From NCBI RefSeq assembly GCF_004801405.1, contig NZ_SSOB01000018.1, positions 93,689 through 157,688 on the forward strand: DNA of 64,000 nucleotides, read 5' to 3'. Both the position numbers and the translations under genes were made by a program. Below are positions 32,839-43,356 of the stretch, one piece after another. Each line of letters opens with the position of its first letter. Positions within the stretch are counted from its first letter, which is position 1. The notes under the pieces are model-generated. The model searched no databases, was not told where the DNA came from, and was given only the letters and a program-made list of their open reading frames with translations. The stretch is from Cohnella fermenti. Lineage in GTDB: Bacteria; Bacillota; Bacilli; Paenibacillales; Paenibacillaceae.

Positions 32839-35800
32839 TTACACTTTGGAGAAAATCATCCGATCAAGGTTGCCGACATACATCAAGCTCGAGGTCGTGG
32901 AGCCCTTGAAGACAATGTACAGCGTCTGCGTTCCGGTAACCAGCCGGGCAAGGTTGGCCTCTGCCGTACGGTAGGTTCCCCAGCCGCTTCCCGTATTCGG
33001 CAGATTAACCGTTCCGAGAAGCTCCCCGCTCTCGTCGTTCAGACGGATCTCCGCGACGACGTCGGCCGGAGCCTTCTGGGACGGGGCGTCGTATACGATC
33101 GACACCTTGTTCTTGCCTTGAACGCCGAAGTCGACGCTGTCGAAGACCAGCCAAGCTCCATTATAGGTGTTGGACACGGTCTGTCCGCCGTTGTTGTTCT
33201 CTGTCTTGAGCGGATTGTTATTGAACGTGTTGACGGCCGTCGACCAGGAGCTGCGATTCTCGAACTCTACCGTTGCGTCGGGCTCCGGAGCCAGGTAAGA
33301 GAAGCTCGCCTTGTCGAAGTTGCCGATATACTTGTAGGTCGAGCTCGTCGTGCCGACCAGGACGAGATACAGGTCCTGCACGCCTGTCACCGTGCGAGTC
33401 AGATCGCCGGTCACGGTTGCGTAATTGTTCCAATTGCCGCCGGTTGGCGGTGTCGCAATCGTGCCGACCAGTTCGCCGTCGACACTTCCCAGGCGAACCT
33501 GGACGGCCGAATCCGCGGCCGTATTCGTGCTGTTGCCGACGTACAGAATCGATACCCGGTTGACGCCTTCGCTGCCGAAGTCCATGTTCTTGTAGGCGAG
33601 CCAGGCGCCGCTGAACGTATTCTTGATCTGCTTCCCGCTCTGGCCGTTCTCCGTGCCGATAGCGGTGCTGTTCGCCGGATTCAGGTCCGTCGTCCATTCG
33701 TCATAGCTCTCCAGCTCCAAGGACGCGTAGTCGCTGCGAGTGATTACGCCCGTTCCCGGATTCTCCGGCTCCTCCGGTTCTTCCGGCTCCTCCGGTTCCG
33801 TGGCCTCGAACGAGAAGCTGATCTTGTCGAAGTTGCCGATGTACTTGTAGGTCGAGTCCGTCGTGCCGACGAGAACGAGATACAGGTCTTGTATTCCGGT
33901 TACCGTGCGCGTCAGTTCGCCGGTTACCGTCGCATAATTGCTCCAATTGCCGCCGGTCGGCGGTGTCGCGATTGTGCCGACGAGTTCGCCGTCGATGCCG
34001 CCCAGACGAATCTGTACGGCCGAGTCCGCAGCCGTATTCGTGCTGTTGCCGACATACAGGAGCGATACCCGATTGACGCCTTCGCTGCCGAAGTCCATGT
34101 TCTGATAGGCCAGCCATGCTCCGTTGAACGTATTCGCCACCTGCAGGCCGCTCTGTCCCGCTTCCGTCTTCAGCGCCCCGTTGTTCACCGGGTTCACCGC
34201 GGAGGACCATTCGTTGTAGGTCTCCAGCTCCAGATCGGCATAATCGCTGCGAATATCCAGCTTGTCGAAGGCCAACTGATCGAAGTTGCCGATGTACGGA
34301 TGCGAGCTGTCCGTAGTTCCTCTCAGAACGATATAAACGTTCTGGGTGCCGGTAAGCGTCCGATCGAGCCAGCCCGTGGCCGTGCCGTACGTCCCCCAAC
34401 CGCTTCCGGTTGTCGGAAGGGCGATCGTGCCGATCAGTTCGCCGTTCGCCGAACCGATCCGAACCTCCAGTCTGGCGTCCGCAGGGGCCTTCGTCGAAGG
34501 CGCGTCGTATTGGACGGTCAAGCGATTCGCTCCATCGGTTCCGAATTCGACGTCGTTGAAGGCCAACCATGCTCCGTCGAACGTATTGGCGATGACGGTG
34601 CCGCCGTTGCCGCTCTCGGTCTGCATCGTCCGGTTGTTGAAGCCGTTGACATCCGTCGACCATGCGTCGTTCGCTTCGAATTGCAAGGTCAAGCCGCTTG
34701 GCTCCTCCGGTTCGCCCTGCTCGATCGGATCGAGCGGCGCCTCCGGCTCCTTCTCCGGAATCGGCAGGTACGGTGGCAATTCCTCTTCCGGAGACTCCGG
34801 ATCGGCAGGATCGGTAGGATCGGTTCCCGGCTCCGTTGTCGGAGGGTTCTCGCCCTTCGAGACGAACGGCTCGGCAAGCCACTTCGACTCGTAGATGTTG
34901 CCGTTGAACTTGTCGACCAGGTACACGTTAACCTGGTACTGTTCGTCGCTTGCGTTGAACAACTGATTCAGCTCAAAGTCCCCGGTCGATACAGGGATTG
35001 CGCTCGTCATCAGCGCCTTGCCGCTGTCATCGTTGAGGTCCATCAATTGGATGACCGCAACGGCCGAATCGACGTAGTCGCCCTTCAGCCTGCCCGCGAC
35101 GCTGACGTCCATGTTGCCGTCCAGCGTCACATTGGCGGTCAGGTCGAACACGTCCCACAAAATATCGGAGGTGTACGCCTTGTCCGAGGCGAGAGCTTCG
35201 CCTGCGGCGCGTCCCTGGTCGGCGTTGACCTTCGCTCGAACCTGCACTTGCCCGACCTCGTAATCCATCGGTCCAACATACTGAGGATTCGAGACCGCAC
35301 TCTTCCAAGTCGCTCCGCCATCCGTGCTGAACTCGTAATCCGAAGCTTCCTCGATGCCCGGCACATAGGTCCAGCCGAACGTGTTCGCTTCGTCGTCGAC
35401 GACCGGCTCCGTAGGAGCGGCCGGTTGCTCCATCCGGCGCACCGCTTCCAGGCTGAACTCGAAGGCGATATCCGAGCTCGTCGCGTTGACCTGGTGAACC
35501 TCCGCCGTCAGAATGTTTGTTCCTTCAACCAAGTAAGTCGGATCGATCGAATAGGCGTTGCGGTCGCGCTCGTCATTCACCGTCGCGGTCGCGTAAGTGC
35601 TGTACCCGACCGTTCCGGCAGGCATATTGGTGCGGATGACCTCATGCCCGTTCAGATAGACGACAGCCCCGTCATCCCGGATCAGGCTGGCATCCAATTG
35701 GACAATGCGATCCGCGTCCTCCGCCTCGAACGTCTTGCGGAAGTACGTCGTCGGATACTTGTTGTTCGCATCCGAGCCGTAGCCGACCGTCGTGGCCGGA

Positions 35801-38688
35801 TAGCCGAACTTGTCGTAGCCGAGCATCGCCGCACCGGACGGCCATGCGCTGTCGTCGAAGTTCAGGGATGTCCAACCGTCTCCGGCGGCTTGTCCCTTGT
35901 CGTAGTACTTCCAGGTCGACTGTTCGGCAATCAGCGTCTGACGCGTCAGCGATTCGTCCACCGAGACATCGTAGTCGGTCGTCGGAGGCGCGGCGCTGGC
36001 GACGGCTCCCCACGCCGGATTCGGCTCGGAGCTCATCTCGAACTCCAGCGTTCCTCCGGCCATAATGTCGGCGTAGTTGATCCACGCTTGATTAAAGTTG
36101 TTGCCGTTGAGTTGCGCAGATTTAATGAAGCGATTGTCGCTGGACACGCCGTTGGCCTTGATCGTGAACGTCTTGCCGCCGTCCAGATGCAGCTTCACCT
36201 CGGAGAAGATGGGCGAGCCGATCAGGTAGTACGGGTCGCCCGGCGAGCCCGGGAACAGTCCGAGCGCGCTGAAGACGAACCAGGAAGACATGCCCCCGGC
36301 ATCGTCGTCCATCGAAGGCAGATAACCCTCCGGATCGTCGCGGTAAACTCGGGATTTGATCGGATAGCTGTATTTTCCATGATTATGGTAGTTCTGGGTT
36401 ACGACCTCTGTCGTGTACTCTCTCGCGTAATATTGCGTCAGGTACGGGTAGCCCAGATAGTTGAACAGGTACGGCGCGTGCAGATCCGGTTCGTTGATGG
36501 CGACATACTCGCCGATTGCGAAGAAGTGCTGCAGCTCCTCGGCCATCTCGGTCTTGCCGCCCATCAGCTCGGCGAGGCCGTTCACGTCCTGCGGAACGGA
36601 CCAGCGGTACGTCCACAGATTGCCCTGGTACGCGTACTTGTCGACGGCCGTGACGTCGCTCTGGGCGACGGTCGAGCCGTTCGGCGTGAAGAAGCCGCGC
36701 TGGACGCCGGCCTCGTCGGCCTGGCCCGCATTCCACAGCTCCTTGTAGGACAAGGCAAGCTTCTTATACTTGTCGTAAGTCGCCTGATCGCCGAGCATCT
36801 GCGCGAGCTTCATCGGGAAGGAGGCGCTGTTGGCCTTCTCCAGCTTCCCGGAGATCTCGCCGTCGCTGACGGAGAAGTTGTCGGCGTCGACGGCCATGCC
36901 TTGAAGCGCCTTGTACGCATCGAAGTCCGTGAAGCCCTTCGCGTACGCATCGAGGATAACCGCCCCGTTGAACTCGTTCCGCACCGTCGGGCTCGGCCAG
37001 TAGCCGTCCCCCCATTGCGTATAGGAGCCGCGGGTGCTGTACAGGTCGACCAGCGACTTCACCATATTCTCGAACTTCTTCGGCTCGAGCAGCGAGAACA
37101 GGGAGTACTTGCGGTAATCGTCCCAGGTCGTCCAGCCGTTGTAATATTCGAAGTCGTCGCCGAGCTCGGACGCATTGCGCACGGTGTTCTCGTCGCGGCC
37201 CGCCCGGAAGGTGCCAAGGGAGCTCGTGACGTTCTTCGGATGAAGGAACGAATGATACATCTGGGTGTAGAACACGGTCTTGTTCTCTTCGTCGGAATCG
37301 GTAAGCTCGACCTTGTTTAACAGCTCGCTCCAGACTCCTCGCGTCTTCTCTCGCTGCGCGTCGAAGTCCCAGCCCTCGATATCGTGATCGCGCTCGTATT
37401 CGGCTTGCTCGACGCTGACCGGGGACAGGCCGACCTTCGCCTGAACGACGCCGCCGTCGATCGCGTTGAAGTTCACCCATAGGCCGCTGTTCGCGCCGCT
37501 GCGGGAAGCTTCCGACCCGACCGAATCGCCCGACCAGGATGTGTAAGAATCGAAGTCATGATCGAACTGTATGGCAAAATACATCTTGTAGTATCCGTTG
37601 CCGCACACGTTCTTCGACTGCACCATGCCCGTAATCTCGTTGCTGCCGGTGACCGTCAGGTTGGCATCGAGCATCCCGGCGTAGGAATTGGACAAGTCGA
37701 TCAGCACGGAACCCGCTCCCGAGGACGGGAACGTGTACCGCTGGAAGCCGACATTGTCGGAAGCGGTAAGCTCGACTCCGATGCCGGAGCCCAGCTTGAC
37801 GGCATAGTAGCCGGGGGAAGCCTGCTCGCTGGACTTGTCGTACAACTGCTTGTATTCGCTGCTGTTCTTGGTGAAGGAACGAGTCTCGGGCATCATCAGA
37901 ATGTTGCCGCCGGCGCCGCTGCAGCCGACTCCGCTGAACCGCAAGTACGAGAAGCCCTTCAGATACTTGTCTTGGTAGTAATACCCGCTGAACGCGCCCC
38001 CGTCGCTGTCCGGTCCGACCGAGACAAGCCCGAACGGAGTGGACGGCCCCGGGTTCGTCTGCCCGTTATCGCCCAGCGTATTAATGAACGGATCGACGTA
38101 GTCGACCGGGTCCAGATTGATGATCGGCACGGCCGGCGTCTGATCGGCATTGACGCCGTACAGCTCGAACTCGTACAGCCGAACGGTCTTGGTGTCGTAT
38201 GCGCCTTGATCGACGTAGAATCGCACATAACGGGCGGAGAACGTCGGAACGTGGCGGTCCACGATCGTCTGCGCGTTGTTCCGGACGATATCGACGTCCT
38301 CCCAGGTCACGCCGTCTTCGCTCTTCTCCAGGCGGAAGTCCTTCGTGTTCCAGAACGGGCTGTTGGAGGATTCGCCGATTGCGGCGTTCTTCACAACCCA
38401 TTCATTGATGTTGTACACCTGGCCGAGATCCAGCTTCAGCCACTTCTTGCTCTTGGTCGAATTGTCGCACCACTTCGTATCGGTCCGGCCATCCACGGCG
38501 TTGGCCGCACTCTCGTTGCTGTTGCATTGCCCGGAAGCGGTGGCCGCGGCGTTAAGCGCCACGTTCCATGTCGCTGTCAGCACAGCCGGAGAATCCTCCG
38601 CTGCGGACGCGTTCATCCAGCCTGACGGCGACACCGTCAGGAAGAGGATGATGATCGCCATCCACAGCGCTATCAAGCTTCTGCTCAT
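32839..38688 (-). CDS. Secreted multidomain GH92 alpha-mannosidase with CBM repeats
   Basis: The 1949-residue protein has a signal peptide (cleavage near ASA, residue 29) and an F5/8-type discoidin domain (about 45-180). The GH92 catalytic region (about 195-900) shows YVDPFINTLGDNGQTNPGPS, NEPDLHAPYLFNYLGYP and DDDAGGMSSWFVFSALGLFP. Next come a jelly-roll domain (about 924-1080, with RDDGAVVYLNG), an Ig/FN3-like module (about 1094-1175) and a further beta module (about 1177-1290), then a Pro/Glu linker. Four tandem CBM6-like domains (about 1336-1949) end the protein. GH92 enzymes are Ca2+-dependent exo-alpha-mannosidases. ATG at 38688 follows GGAGGAGCG. It is the last gene of the metallophosphoesterase-SLH-GH92 operon (28-bp gap), so it acts outside the cell, perhaps on phosphorylated mannans. 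Confidence 0.92.
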   Translation of the reverse strand: MSRSLIALWMAIIILFLTVSPSGWMNASAAEDSPAVLTATWNVALNAAATASGQCNSNESAANAVDGRTDTKWCDNSTKSKKWLKLDLGQVYNINEWVVKNAAIGESSNSPFWNTKDFRLEKSEDGVTWEDVDIVRNNAQTIVDRHVPTFSARYVRFYVDQGAYDTKTVRLYEFELYGVNADQTPAVPIINLDPVDYVDPFINTLGDNGQTNPGPSTPFGLVSVGPDSDGGAFSGYYYQDKYLKGFSYLRFSGVGCSGAGGNILMMPETRSFTKNSSEYKQLYDKSSEQASPGYYAVKLGSGIGVELTASDNVGFQRYTFPSSGAGSVLIDLSNSYAGMLDANLTVTGSNEITGMVQSKNVCGNGYYKMYFAIQFDHDFDSYTSWSGDSVGSEASRSGANSGLWVNFNAIDGGVVQAKVGLSPVSVEQAEYERDHDIEGWDFDAQREKTRGVWSELLNKVELTDSDEENKTVFYTQMYHSFLHPKNVTSSLGTFRAGRDENTVRNASELGDDFEYYNGWTTWDDYRKYSLFSLLEPKKFENMVKSLVDLYSTRGSYTQWGDGYWPSPTVRNEFNGAVILDAYAKGFTDFDAYKALQGMAVDADNFSVSDGEISGKLEKANSASFPMKLAQMLGDQATYDKYKKLALSYKELWNAGQADEAGVQRGFFTPNGSTVAQSDVTAVDKYAYQGNLWTYRWSVPQDVNGLAELMGGKTEMAEELQHFFAIGEYVAINEPDLHAPYLFNYLGYPYLTQYYAREYTTEVVTQNYHNHGKYSYPIKSRVYRDDPEGYLPSMDDDAGGMSSWFVFSALGLFPGSPGDPYYLIGSPIFSEVKLHLDGGKTFTIKANGVSSDNRFIKSAQLNGNNFNQAWINYADIMAGGTLEFEMSSEPNPAWGAVASAAPPTTDYDVSVDESLTRQTLIAEQSTWKYYDKGQAAGDGWTSLNFDDSAWPSGAAMLGYDKFGYPATTVGYGSDANNKYPTTYFRKTFEAEDADRIVQLDASLIRDDGAVVYLNGHEVIRTNMPAGTVGYSTYATATVNDERDRNAYSIDPTYLVEGTNILTAEVHQVNATSSDIAFEFSLEAVRRMEQPAAPTEPVVDDEANTFGWTYVPGIEEASDYEFSTDGGATWKSAVSNPQYVGPMDYEVGQVQVRAKVNADQGRAAGEALASDKAYTSDILWDVFDLTANVTLDGNMDVSVAGRLKGDYVDSAVAVIQLMDLNDDSGKALMTSAIPVSTGDFELNQLFNASDEQYQVNVYLVDKFNGNIYESKWLAEPFVSKGENPPTTEPGTDPTDPADPESPEEELPPYLPIPEKEPEAPLDPIEQGEPEEPSGLTLQFEANDAWSTDVNGFNNRTMQTESGNGGTVIANTFDGAWLAFNDVEFGTDGANRLTVQYDAPSTKAPADARLEVRIGSANGELIGTIALPTTGSGWGTYGTATGWLDRTLTGTQNVYIVLRGTTDSSHPYIGNFDQLAFDKLDIRSDYADLELETYNEWSSAVNPVNNGALKTEAGQSGLQVANTFNGAWLAYQNMDFGSEGVNRVSLLYVGNSTNTAADSAVQIRLGGIDGELVGTIATPPTGGNWSNYATVTGELTRTVTGIQDLYLVLVGTTDSTYKYIGNFDKISFSFEATEPEEPEEPEEPENPGTGVITRSDYASLELESYDEWTTDLNPANSTAIGTENGQSGKQIKNTFSGAWLAYKNMDFGSEGVNRVSILYVGNSTNTAADSAVQVRLGSVDGELVGTIATPPTGGNWNNYATVTGDLTRTVTGVQDLYLVLVGTTSSTYKYIGNFDKASFSYLAPEPDATVEFENRSSWSTAVNTFNNNPLKTENNNGGQTVSNTYNGAWLVFDSVDFGVQGKNKVSIVYDAPSQKAPADVVAEIRLNDESGELLGTVNLPNTGSGWGTYRTAEANLARLVTGTQTLYIVFKGSTTSSLMYVGNLDRMIFSKV

Positions 38689-38716
38689 TCGATTCGCTCC
38701 TCCAAGGGAAGGTTTA

Positions 38717-40333
38717 TTAAGAGCCCGTCGGCAACAATCGCTCGATCATAACGGCAATCTCGGCGCGGCTAAGCGGGTTGCCCGGATGGAATTGCGTTCC
38801 GTCTCCCTTGATCAGTCCGCTGGACGAGGCGGCCTTGACCGCTTCCAGCGCCCACGAGGAGATCTTCCCGGCATCGGCGAACCCGAGCTCCGCCGTACTC
38901 GTCACGTCGCGTCCGATAACCTTGGCCGCGCGAAGGAGTGCAACTACCGCTTCCTCTCTCGTGATCCGATCGTTCGGGCGGAAGGCTCCTTCGTACCCCG
39001 ACACAATTCCGAGCGCCGACGCTTGCGCCACCTGCTCCGTATAGTAACGGTCGGCGGCCACGTCCTTGAACGGATTCGAAGCATCGGGAATGTCGACCTG
39101 TTCCGTCCAATCGACCGTCCGCATCAGCATAACCGCGAATTCGGCGCGGGTAATGCTGCGATTCGGCTCGTAACGGGAGTCGTCCACTCCGCTGACGATA
39201 TGCTTCGCCGCCAACCCCAGCACGGAATTCTCCGACCAATGCCCCTTCAAGTCCGAGAATGTCTTCGCATACTCAAGAATGGAGTACAGCGAGAAGTGAG
39301 CGGTCCGGAACGTGAACGTTCCCCCTTCAAGCGTGCCCCTCACATATTGCGGCGCCCCGCCGTCGATGTAATACACGCCCGCCAGGTTGGCGGAGATCAG
39401 CTTCGCCTGTTCGTTCGTCAGCTTGATGGCGACGACAGCCGGCTTGTCCAATTGATGAACGCCGACGGTCTTGTCGCCCGATACCCATTCAATCTCGACG
39501 GCAATCGCAACTCCGGTCGGCTTGTAATCCTTGGCCGCGGCAAGAGATTGATTAACCAATGCCTGCACCTCGTCCGAATAGACCGCCTGAATCACGAGCC
39601 GAATTGTTGCTCCGTCTTCGACGGATGCCGCAGGGATGGCGCCCGCAGGCAATCGGATCGTACGGTTGTTCGAGGTCAGAACCAGATCGAGAGAGTTGCC
39701 GTTCAGCGCTTGGATCGCTTCGGCCGGAAGCTCCAAGACGGTCCCGGCTTGCACCGCGGACTCCGGAAGCTCGATCGTGACGCTGCCCGCGTTCGCTTGC
39801 GCGATCGCCTTGCTGATCGTATCGCTGCCGACCAGGTATCGCCCATCCTCGGACAGCGCCGGTTGGACAACCGAACCGCTCGCCGTTCCGGAGTTGCTCG
39901 GGATCTCCTTGCCGGACGAATCCGGTGTCGTGATGACCGGATTACTCGGATCAACCGGATCTGTTGGATCGACCGGAGGGTTGCCGCCGTTCTGAACGAC
40001 CGCGAAGGTCTTCGTCGCAGATTCGGTCCCGTCGCCGGCGACCACCGTATAAGTGCCGTACGGAGCCGCCGCTTCGTCGCTTGGAATCGCGACCTGAGCC
40101 GAATAGAGGCCCTCCGAGACGGTCAAGACATCGATATGGAAGACGGCCTTCTTCGGATTCACGATCTTGACGACGATATCGCCGTTCCCTGACGCGGTTC
40201 CGGACAAGAGGATGGTCCCGCCTCGCTGAACTTCCGTCGCGCTAAGCTGAAGAGTGAGCGACGACGCGGCATAGGCCGAGAGCGGCGACAAGATGAATAG
40301 CAGCGCCAGCAGTGACGCGATGGTTTTCTTCAC
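38717..40333 (-). CDS. SLH-domain surface protein with Ig-like N-terminus
   Basis: The 538-residue protein starts at GTG 40333 (AAAGGAAGGA upstream): VKKTIASLLALLFILSPLSA is a signal peptide. An Ig-like domain (about 25-115), a Pro/Asp linker, a DUF4073-like beta region (about 150-360) and three SLH repeats (about 365-535, for example FSDLKGHWSENSVLGLAAKH) follow. The SLH part anchors the protein to secondary cell-wall polymer. It lies between the metallophosphoesterase and GH92 genes with 25- and 28-bp gaps, so it may be a scaffold for those enzymes; this is inference. Its beta region resembles that of the SLH protein at 14117-18676. Confidence 0.87.
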   Translation of the reverse strand: MKKTIASLLALLFILSPLSAYAASSLTLQLSATEVQRGGTILLSGTASGNGDIVVKIVNPKKAVFHIDVLTVSEGLYSAQVAIPSDEAAAPYGTYTVVAGDGTESATKTFAVVQNGGNPPVDPTDPVDPSNPVITTPDSSGKEIPSNSGTASGSVVQPALSEDGRYLVGSDTISKAIAQANAGSVTIELPESAVQAGTVLELPAEAIQALNGNSLDLVLTSNNRTIRLPAGAIPAASVEDGATIRLVIQAVYSDEVQALVNQSLAAAKDYKPTGVAIAVEIEWVSGDKTVGVHQLDKPAVVAIKLTNEQAKLISANLAGVYYIDGGAPQYVRGTLEGGTFTFRTAHFSLYSILEYAKTFSDLKGHWSENSVLGLAAKHIVSGVDDSRYEPNRSITRAEFAVMLMRTVDWTEQVDIPDASNPFKDVAADRYYTEQVAQASALGIVSGYEGAFRPNDRITREEAVVALLRAAKVIGRDVTSTAELGFADAGKISSWALEAVKAASSSGLIKGDGTQFHPGNPLSRAEIAVMIERLLPTGS

Positions 40334-40358
40334 CGGATTCCTTCCTTTCTTCTCCCCG

Positions 40359-43094
40359 TTACTGAAGTTCGATCGGTCTGGCCAACTGAACGGGAACGTC
40401 AAGCTCCCCGTCGAATGTATCGAAGACGTAAGCTTTGATTCGATAGGAATCGCCGCTGACATTGAAGTACTGCGTCAGGCTCAGCTTGTCTTGCTTCAAC
40501 GACACCGCGTTGAGAAGGACCGGCGTGTTGCCGTTCATCAGCTCGAGCACCAGATACGCATCGCCGCCGTATTCCGCGATACGCTCCGCGGTCACATCGA
40601 TCCGGATCTGATCTCCCCGGGTGATCGTGCCGGTCAGCTCATACGTGTCCCGAATGTCATTCTCCGTGAAGCTCCGATCGGAAGCGAGCGCCTCCCCGGC
40701 CGGCGTTCCCGCCGCTTCGTTCGCCTGGACCCGAACCAGAACCGTGCCCGCCGGATAATCGAATGCGCCGAGCGGCTGCGGGTTCGCGGTGACCGGCTGC
40801 CAGGTCGCGCCGTTGTCGACGCTGTATTCATAGTCGCCCGCCTCGGAGTAGCCCGGCGCATTCGTCCAACCGAACGTGTTGTGCCCGTCATCGACGACCG
40901 GAGCCGTCGGAGCGAGCGGCTTGGCGCCTTCCGTGCTGACGAGCTCGGCTTCCGAGTTGTCCCGCTTGTCCACGGACTTGACCGCGAATTCGTAGACCTC
41001 GTCGGCATTCGTCCCTTCCATCGTAAGCTGATAGCTTGTCTGCCCTTCGACGACGGGAATGTACTGGCTCCAGTTCGCGCCGAGCTTGCCGCTCGTCTCG
41101 TAAATCCGGAACCCGCGGATCGGATCGGCGGAATCGCTCCGGTCGGCCGGCTTCGTCCAGGAGAGCAGCGTCTTCCCCGAGCTCGTGCTCGCCGCCTTCA
41201 ATTCGCTTACCGGATTCGGCTTCTCGTCGTCGCGCACAATTGTGTACGTGTCGAACGGCTGGTCTTCGCCGGACTTGTACGAGTCGATCGTGAAGCTGTT
41301 CCCGGTCATCCGGATACCCGAGTAGATCGGTTGATAGGGCTGCTCGTAGACCGCCGCATACTTCTCCGCATTCTTGGTTTGCAGGTTGTAATACTTGGTC
41401 CCTGCCGAATTGTTGATCATATACAGCGTGCCGTCGGGATTGAGCGGATTGCCGTCGGCGTCGGTCTCGATGTCCGTTACGCGTTGATTCCCGTACATCT
41501 GATAGGATCTCACGAACGTATGGTCATGCCCCTGCAGAACGACGTCGATGCCCAGCTCGTCGAAGATCGGATACAGCTTCTCGCGCAGCGCCAGAATGTC
41601 GCTGTCTTCCGTGTGGTTGCCGAGCGAATAGATCGCCTTGTGATAAGCGACGATTTTCCACTTCTTGTCGGTCTCGGCTACCTCTCTCTTCAACCAATCG
41701 ATCTGCTGATCGAACGAGGCCGACTGGCGGCTGTCCCAATTGATGTCCATCGTGTTGAGAACCATAATATGGGCATCGCCGTAATCGAACGAATACACGC
41801 TCCCCGGCGGCAGCGGATCGTCGATCGAATCGTTCGGATAGTTAAAGTGATAGTAATAGTTATCGTTATAAGGACCTTCATGATTGCCGACCGCGGCCAT
41901 AATCGGAAGGTTCAGCAGCAACTGCTGCGGCTTGCCGAAGTAATCCAGCCACTGGGATTCCAACGAACCGGCGTCCACCTGATCCCCCGTCATCACGAGA
42001 AACTTCGCGTTCGGGAAGTCGTTCAGCCCGTTCCCCAGCGTGTTGGCCCACACCTCGTAATCTCCCGTATTCGAGCCCTGCGAGTCCGTCATATAGAGGA
42101 ATTCGAAGGAGTTCTCTTCCTCCGCCTCCGTCGTGAAGCTTCCCGTCTCGCTCCACAGACCGTCGCTGCCTACCCGGTATTCGTAATCGGTTCCCGGGGT
42201 CAGGCCGTCGGCGACCGCCTTATGACTGATAAAGGAGCCGTTGGTTGAACTGGTCACCTTCAAGCTCAAGGCCTGCGTATCCTTCGGATCGCCCGTGAAG
42301 CGCAGCTTGGCTGGCGAGTCGAAGCCTTCGCCGGCCGGCACGACTTCGACAATGCTGTCCATCACATTCTCGGGCGCGTTCTGCGGATTCGCGTAGTTGG
42401 TGTACCAGGCGAAGGACCGGGCTGTCTTGGCGCTGCCGTACAGCGACATCGCAATCGCGATCGGCGCGTAAGGCGACGTGTCCGAAGCCTTCAGCTCCAG
42501 CGAGAAGAACAGATCGGAGCTTGTCCCCGCATTCTGGTGAACCTCGGCGGCGATGACGTTCCTTCCGGTCACGAGCAAGGAAGGGGAGATGCTGAACTCC
42601 TCGCTCGGCCTCTCGTCCCCGACTGCGCCGGAAGCCAGCGTCGTGTAGGCGATCGTCCCGCTCGGCATGTTCACGCGGTAAACTTCCTCGCCGTTCAAGT
42701 AGATAACCGCGCCGTCGTCGCGAATGAGCGTGCCCAGCAGTTGTTTGATCTCCGAAGTGTCCGTCACCTCGAACTCCTTGCGGAAATAAGTCGTGATATA
42801 TTTACTGCTGGAGTTGGAGCCGTAGCCAATCCACGTGTTCAAGTCCAGCCCCTTGCCGCTGCTTGCATACCCCAGAGGCGCCGCATCCTGCTTCCAGGCG
42901 CTGTCGTCGTAATCGACCGAACGCCAGGCCGTCCCCTGATTCGAACCGTCGTCCAGGTAACTCCATTCGCTGTTCTGCGCGAACAGGACGCTGCCGGACT
43001 CCTCCTCCGCAACCGCGCTGTCCGTCACTCCCATCGTGAATACGAGAGTCAATAGCATGGATAACACGGTTAGCGAACTGACTGCTTTTTTCAC
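40359..43094 (-). CDS. Secreted metallophosphoesterase (purple acid phosphatase-like) with accessory modules
   Basis: The 911-residue protein begins at GTG 43094 (GGGAGGA upstream) with a signal peptide. A jelly-roll domain (about 30-200, RDDGAVIYLNGEEVYRVNMP) precedes a PAP-type FN3 domain (about 205-325) and the metallophosphatase domain (about 330-640) with TGDQVD, GNHEGP and GHDHTF motifs that bind two metal ions. FN3-like and beta modules fill the C-terminus (about 650-911). The jelly-roll, Ig-like and terminal modules are close relatives of those in the GH92 protein of the same operon. A phosphomonoesterase or diesterase acting on phosphoglycans is plausible. A TATAAT lies at 43165-43170 (minus strand) as possible -10 box. 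Confidence 0.9.
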   Translation of the reverse strand: MKKAVSSLTVLSMLLTLVFTMGVTDSAVAEEESGSVLFAQNSEWSYLDDGSNQGTAWRSVDYDDSAWKQDAAPLGYASSGKGLDLNTWIGYGSNSSSKYITTYFRKEFEVTDTSEIKQLLGTLIRDDGAVIYLNGEEVYRVNMPSGTIAYTTLASGAVGDERPSEEFSISPSLLVTGRNVIAAEVHQNAGTSSDLFFSLELKASDTSPYAPIAIAMSLYGSAKTARSFAWYTNYANPQNAPENVMDSIVEVVPAGEGFDSPAKLRFTGDPKDTQALSLKVTSSTNGSFISHKAVADGLTPGTDYEYRVGSDGLWSETGSFTTEAEEENSFEFLYMTDSQGSNTGDYEVWANTLGNGLNDFPNAKFLVMTGDQVDAGSLESQWLDYFGKPQQLLLNLPIMAAVGNHEGPYNDNYYYHFNYPNDSIDDPLPPGSVYSFDYGDAHIMVLNTMDINWDSRQSASFDQQIDWLKREVAETDKKWKIVAYHKAIYSLGNHTEDSDILALREKLYPIFDELGIDVVLQGHDHTFVRSYQMYGNQRVTDIETDADGNPLNPDGTLYMINNSAGTKYYNLQTKNAEKYAAVYEQPYQPIYSGIRMTGNSFTIDSYKSGEDQPFDTYTIVRDDEKPNPVSELKAASTSSGKTLLSWTKPADRSDSADPIRGFRIYETSGKLGANWSQYIPVVEGQTSYQLTMEGTNADEVYEFAVKSVDKRDNSEAELVSTEGAKPLAPTAPVVDDGHNTFGWTNAPGYSEAGDYEYSVDNGATWQPVTANPQPLGAFDYPAGTVLVRVQANEAAGTPAGEALASDRSFTENDIRDTYELTGTITRGDQIRIDVTAERIAEYGGDAYLVLELMNGNTPVLLNAVSLKQDKLSLTQYFNVSGDSYRIKAYVFDTFDGELDVPVQLARPIELQ

Positions 43095-43277
43095 TGCGAT
43101 TCCTCCCATTCTCTGTCCAAGTCGACTGAAGCCAGCAATGTCTATTTATTCCGCGACCCGCTCGATTATAGATTCCTAGTATGCGGGGCATATTTTCCTT
43201 ATGTAAAACTGGGGTAAACCGTATCACAATTTAAGACACTCCAGGCGCTTCTGCAGTCGGGTCGCTACGCATACAGA

Positions 43278-43318
43278 AAGGGCTGTCTCGAAGTCGCATC
43301 GACTTCGAGACAGCCCTT
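43278..43318 (-). terminator. Strong terminator after the GH88 gene
   Basis: A perfect 19-bp stem (43278-43296 with 43300-43318) closes a 3-nt loop. On the minus strand it is followed by TTTCTGT. It ends the operon 48008-43357 and insulates the next operon. Confidence 0.85.
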
Positions 43319-43356
43319 ATGTCATTTTACCGGATTCGAATCCCTGTCCACGGCGT

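Noticed and set aside
32824..37320. Plus-strand open frame of about 1500 codons
   Set aside because: It is antisense to the GH92 gene, with no family-like sequence; the long frame comes from GC-biased codon use on the real strand.
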